Positions 42,338 to 43,213 of a DNA stretch of 43,213 nt are shown here, one piece after another (position 1 is the stretch's first letter; every line of letters starts with the position of its first letter). This DNA comes from Aquimarina atlantica. Its GTDB lineage: Bacteria; Bacteroidota; Bacteroidia; Flavobacteriales; Flavobacteriaceae. Position numbers and translations under genes: made by a program. The notes below the pieces were generated by a model. The model saw only the letters and a program-made list of their open reading frames with translations, did not search any database and was not told the origin of the DNA. Location of the stretch: NCBI RefSeq assembly GCF_000626715.1, contig NZ_AQRA01000017.1:1-43213 (forward strand). The letters run 5' to 3'.

Positions 42338-43069
42338 TCATTTTAGTGTGTAGATAAGTTTTGTGGTGATAGAAGCTGTTTTTTCTCTAGAAGAGGTGTT
42401 TAGTGCTCCACCCCATGAATGATCTTCTCCAGAATATTTACCGGTTATTTGAAAAATACCCATTTTGGCAAGAGTTAACTCTCCGAGTGTAGAGCCAGAA
42501 TTCTTAGCTATTTTCTCTGCTCTTAATTGTGCATTTTCGGTTGCTTTAGAGATCATTTCGATTTTTAGCTCTGCTAGTTTTGTATAGTAATATCGTGGTT
42601 TTTTTGAAGAAAACTGAACTCCTTTGTTTAATAATGTTGTGATCTCTCTAGATATTTGTTCAACCTTTTCGATTTCACTAGAGTTTATTTTTATGGTTTG
42701 TGATAATTGATACCCTGTAAAGCTTTCGCCAAGATAATTACCGGTACTAGAGTAATTAGGTTTTGTAATACGATGGGTTGTCACGGCATCAAAAACTACA
42801 GTTTTTATATCGATACCATTGGCGTTTAAATAATCGGTAACCGTTTTTTTATCTTCTTTTAGGTCGTTATACGCTTGTTGGAGGTCGGTATTTGTTTTGA
42901 TGAATTCTCCTTCCCAAACAATAAGATCCGAAGTAAAATTAGTGGTACCATGCCCTGTTACTGCAATTGTTCTTTCGGGTTTATTGCGATTCATATACGC
43001 ATTTCCTAAAACTATAGAAGAAATAACTATGGCTAACGAAAATAGAACAGAACTAATATTGGTTTTCAT
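42338..43069 (-). CDS. SIMPL (DUF541) domain protein
   Basis: This 243-aa protein has an N-terminal signal-anchor (MKTNISSVLFSLAIVISSIV) and the SIMPL/DUF541 pattern RTIAVTGHGTTNFTSDLIVW, then repeated helix-strand units with LRAEKIAKNSGSTLGELTLA. This family is exported; some members (BP26, YggE) form ring-like assemblies and are linked to stress. It lies 332 bases before the M4 gene in the same direction. The window ends 144 bases after its start codon, with nothing else recognised there. Confidence 0.87.
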   Translation of the reverse strand: MKTNISSVLFSLAIVISSIVLGNAYMNRNKPERTIAVTGHGTTNFTSDLIVWEGEFIKTNTDLQQAYNDLKEDKKTVTDYLNANGIDIKTVVFDAVTTHRITKPNYSSTGNYLGESFTGYQLSQTIKINSSEIEKVEQISREITTLLNKGVQFSSKKPRYYYTKLAELKIEMISKATENAQLRAEKIAKNSGSTLGELTLAKMGIFQITGKYSGEDHSWGGALNTSSREKTASITTKLIYTLK

Positions 43070-43213
43070 TTTTTTGAAATTTTATGCAGATCTAAGGTAA
43101 GCATAAAGAAAGTGTTGAAGTCCCCGGAATACAGTGAATTTTAGATGGTTAACTGTTAAAATTGTAAATGATGTCTTTTTTAACACTTAATGAGAAAAAG
43201 AAATTCTCTGAAA

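Overview
The window reads as chromosome of a low-GC marine Bacteroidota, most likely Flavobacteriaceae and possibly Aquimarina-like. I base this on protein flavour alone. The marks are type IX secretion (T9SS) C-terminal domains, several DUF4407/DUF4230/DUF4260-type families, a membrane MutS homologue, TPR-AraC and membrane-AraC regulators, BlaI/M56 pairs, and promoters of the TAnnTTTG type used by Bacteroidota. No rRNA, tRNA, IS element, prophage or CRISPR array was seen.

Layout. 1-2.7 kb: a BlaI-type repressor and an M56 (BlaR1/MecR1-like) membrane protease with a long charged tail, behind two palindromic operators. 2.7-6.3 kb: a DUF4407 membrane protein and a convergent secreted LRR/EF-hand T9SS protein. 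7.0-9.1 kb: a TPR-AraC membrane regulator, followed by a very short gene for a double-glycine-leader peptide that resembles a RiPP precursor. 9.2-17.3 kb: a hydroxyproline catabolic operon on the minus strand. It encodes a DHDPS-family deaminase, ketoglutarate-semialdehyde dehydrogenase, a DUF885 lipoprotein peptidase, 4-hydroxyproline epimerase, a four-helix-bundle protein and a D-amino-acid-type FAD dehydrogenase, with a divergent AraC regulator. 17.3-26.5 kb: a phytanoyl-CoA dioxygenase-like enzyme lacking the usual facial-triad Asp, GNAT enzymes, a MarR/GNAT pair behind a 16-bp-arm palindrome, a TetR-OsmC-cupin operon, a Crp-AhpD-like pair, a PLP-dependent dehydratase and a membrane MutS homologue. 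26.6-32 kb: small housekeeping genes, then ruvC-hemW-cyclase-DUF4260; hemW has no normal start codon. 32-35.8 kb: a TPR protein whose 3' end is duplicated beside it, a second M56/BlaI pair behind three palindromic operators, and a small secreted TonB-C-like protein. 36-39 kb: DUF456 and two tandem membrane AraC paralogues. 39-43 kb: a T9SS-exported M4 metalloprotease and a SIMPL protein.

How the genes work together. The hydroxyproline operon should convert trans-4-hydroxy-L-proline through cis-4-hydroxy-D-proline, pyrroline-4-hydroxy-2-carboxylate and 2-oxoglutarate semialdehyde to 2-oxoglutarate. The DUF885 peptidase inside it may release the substrate from peptides, and the secreted M4 protease could act earlier on protein, though it is not linked genetically. 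The two BlaI/M56 pairs have operators of the same 16-bp geometry but different half-sites, which suggests two insulated proteolysis-triggered circuits. The most unusual items are the AUC-start hemW, the orphan GG-leader peptide, the HxT dioxygenase, the operators, and a carbohydrate-binding-like module inserted into an Fn3 domain.
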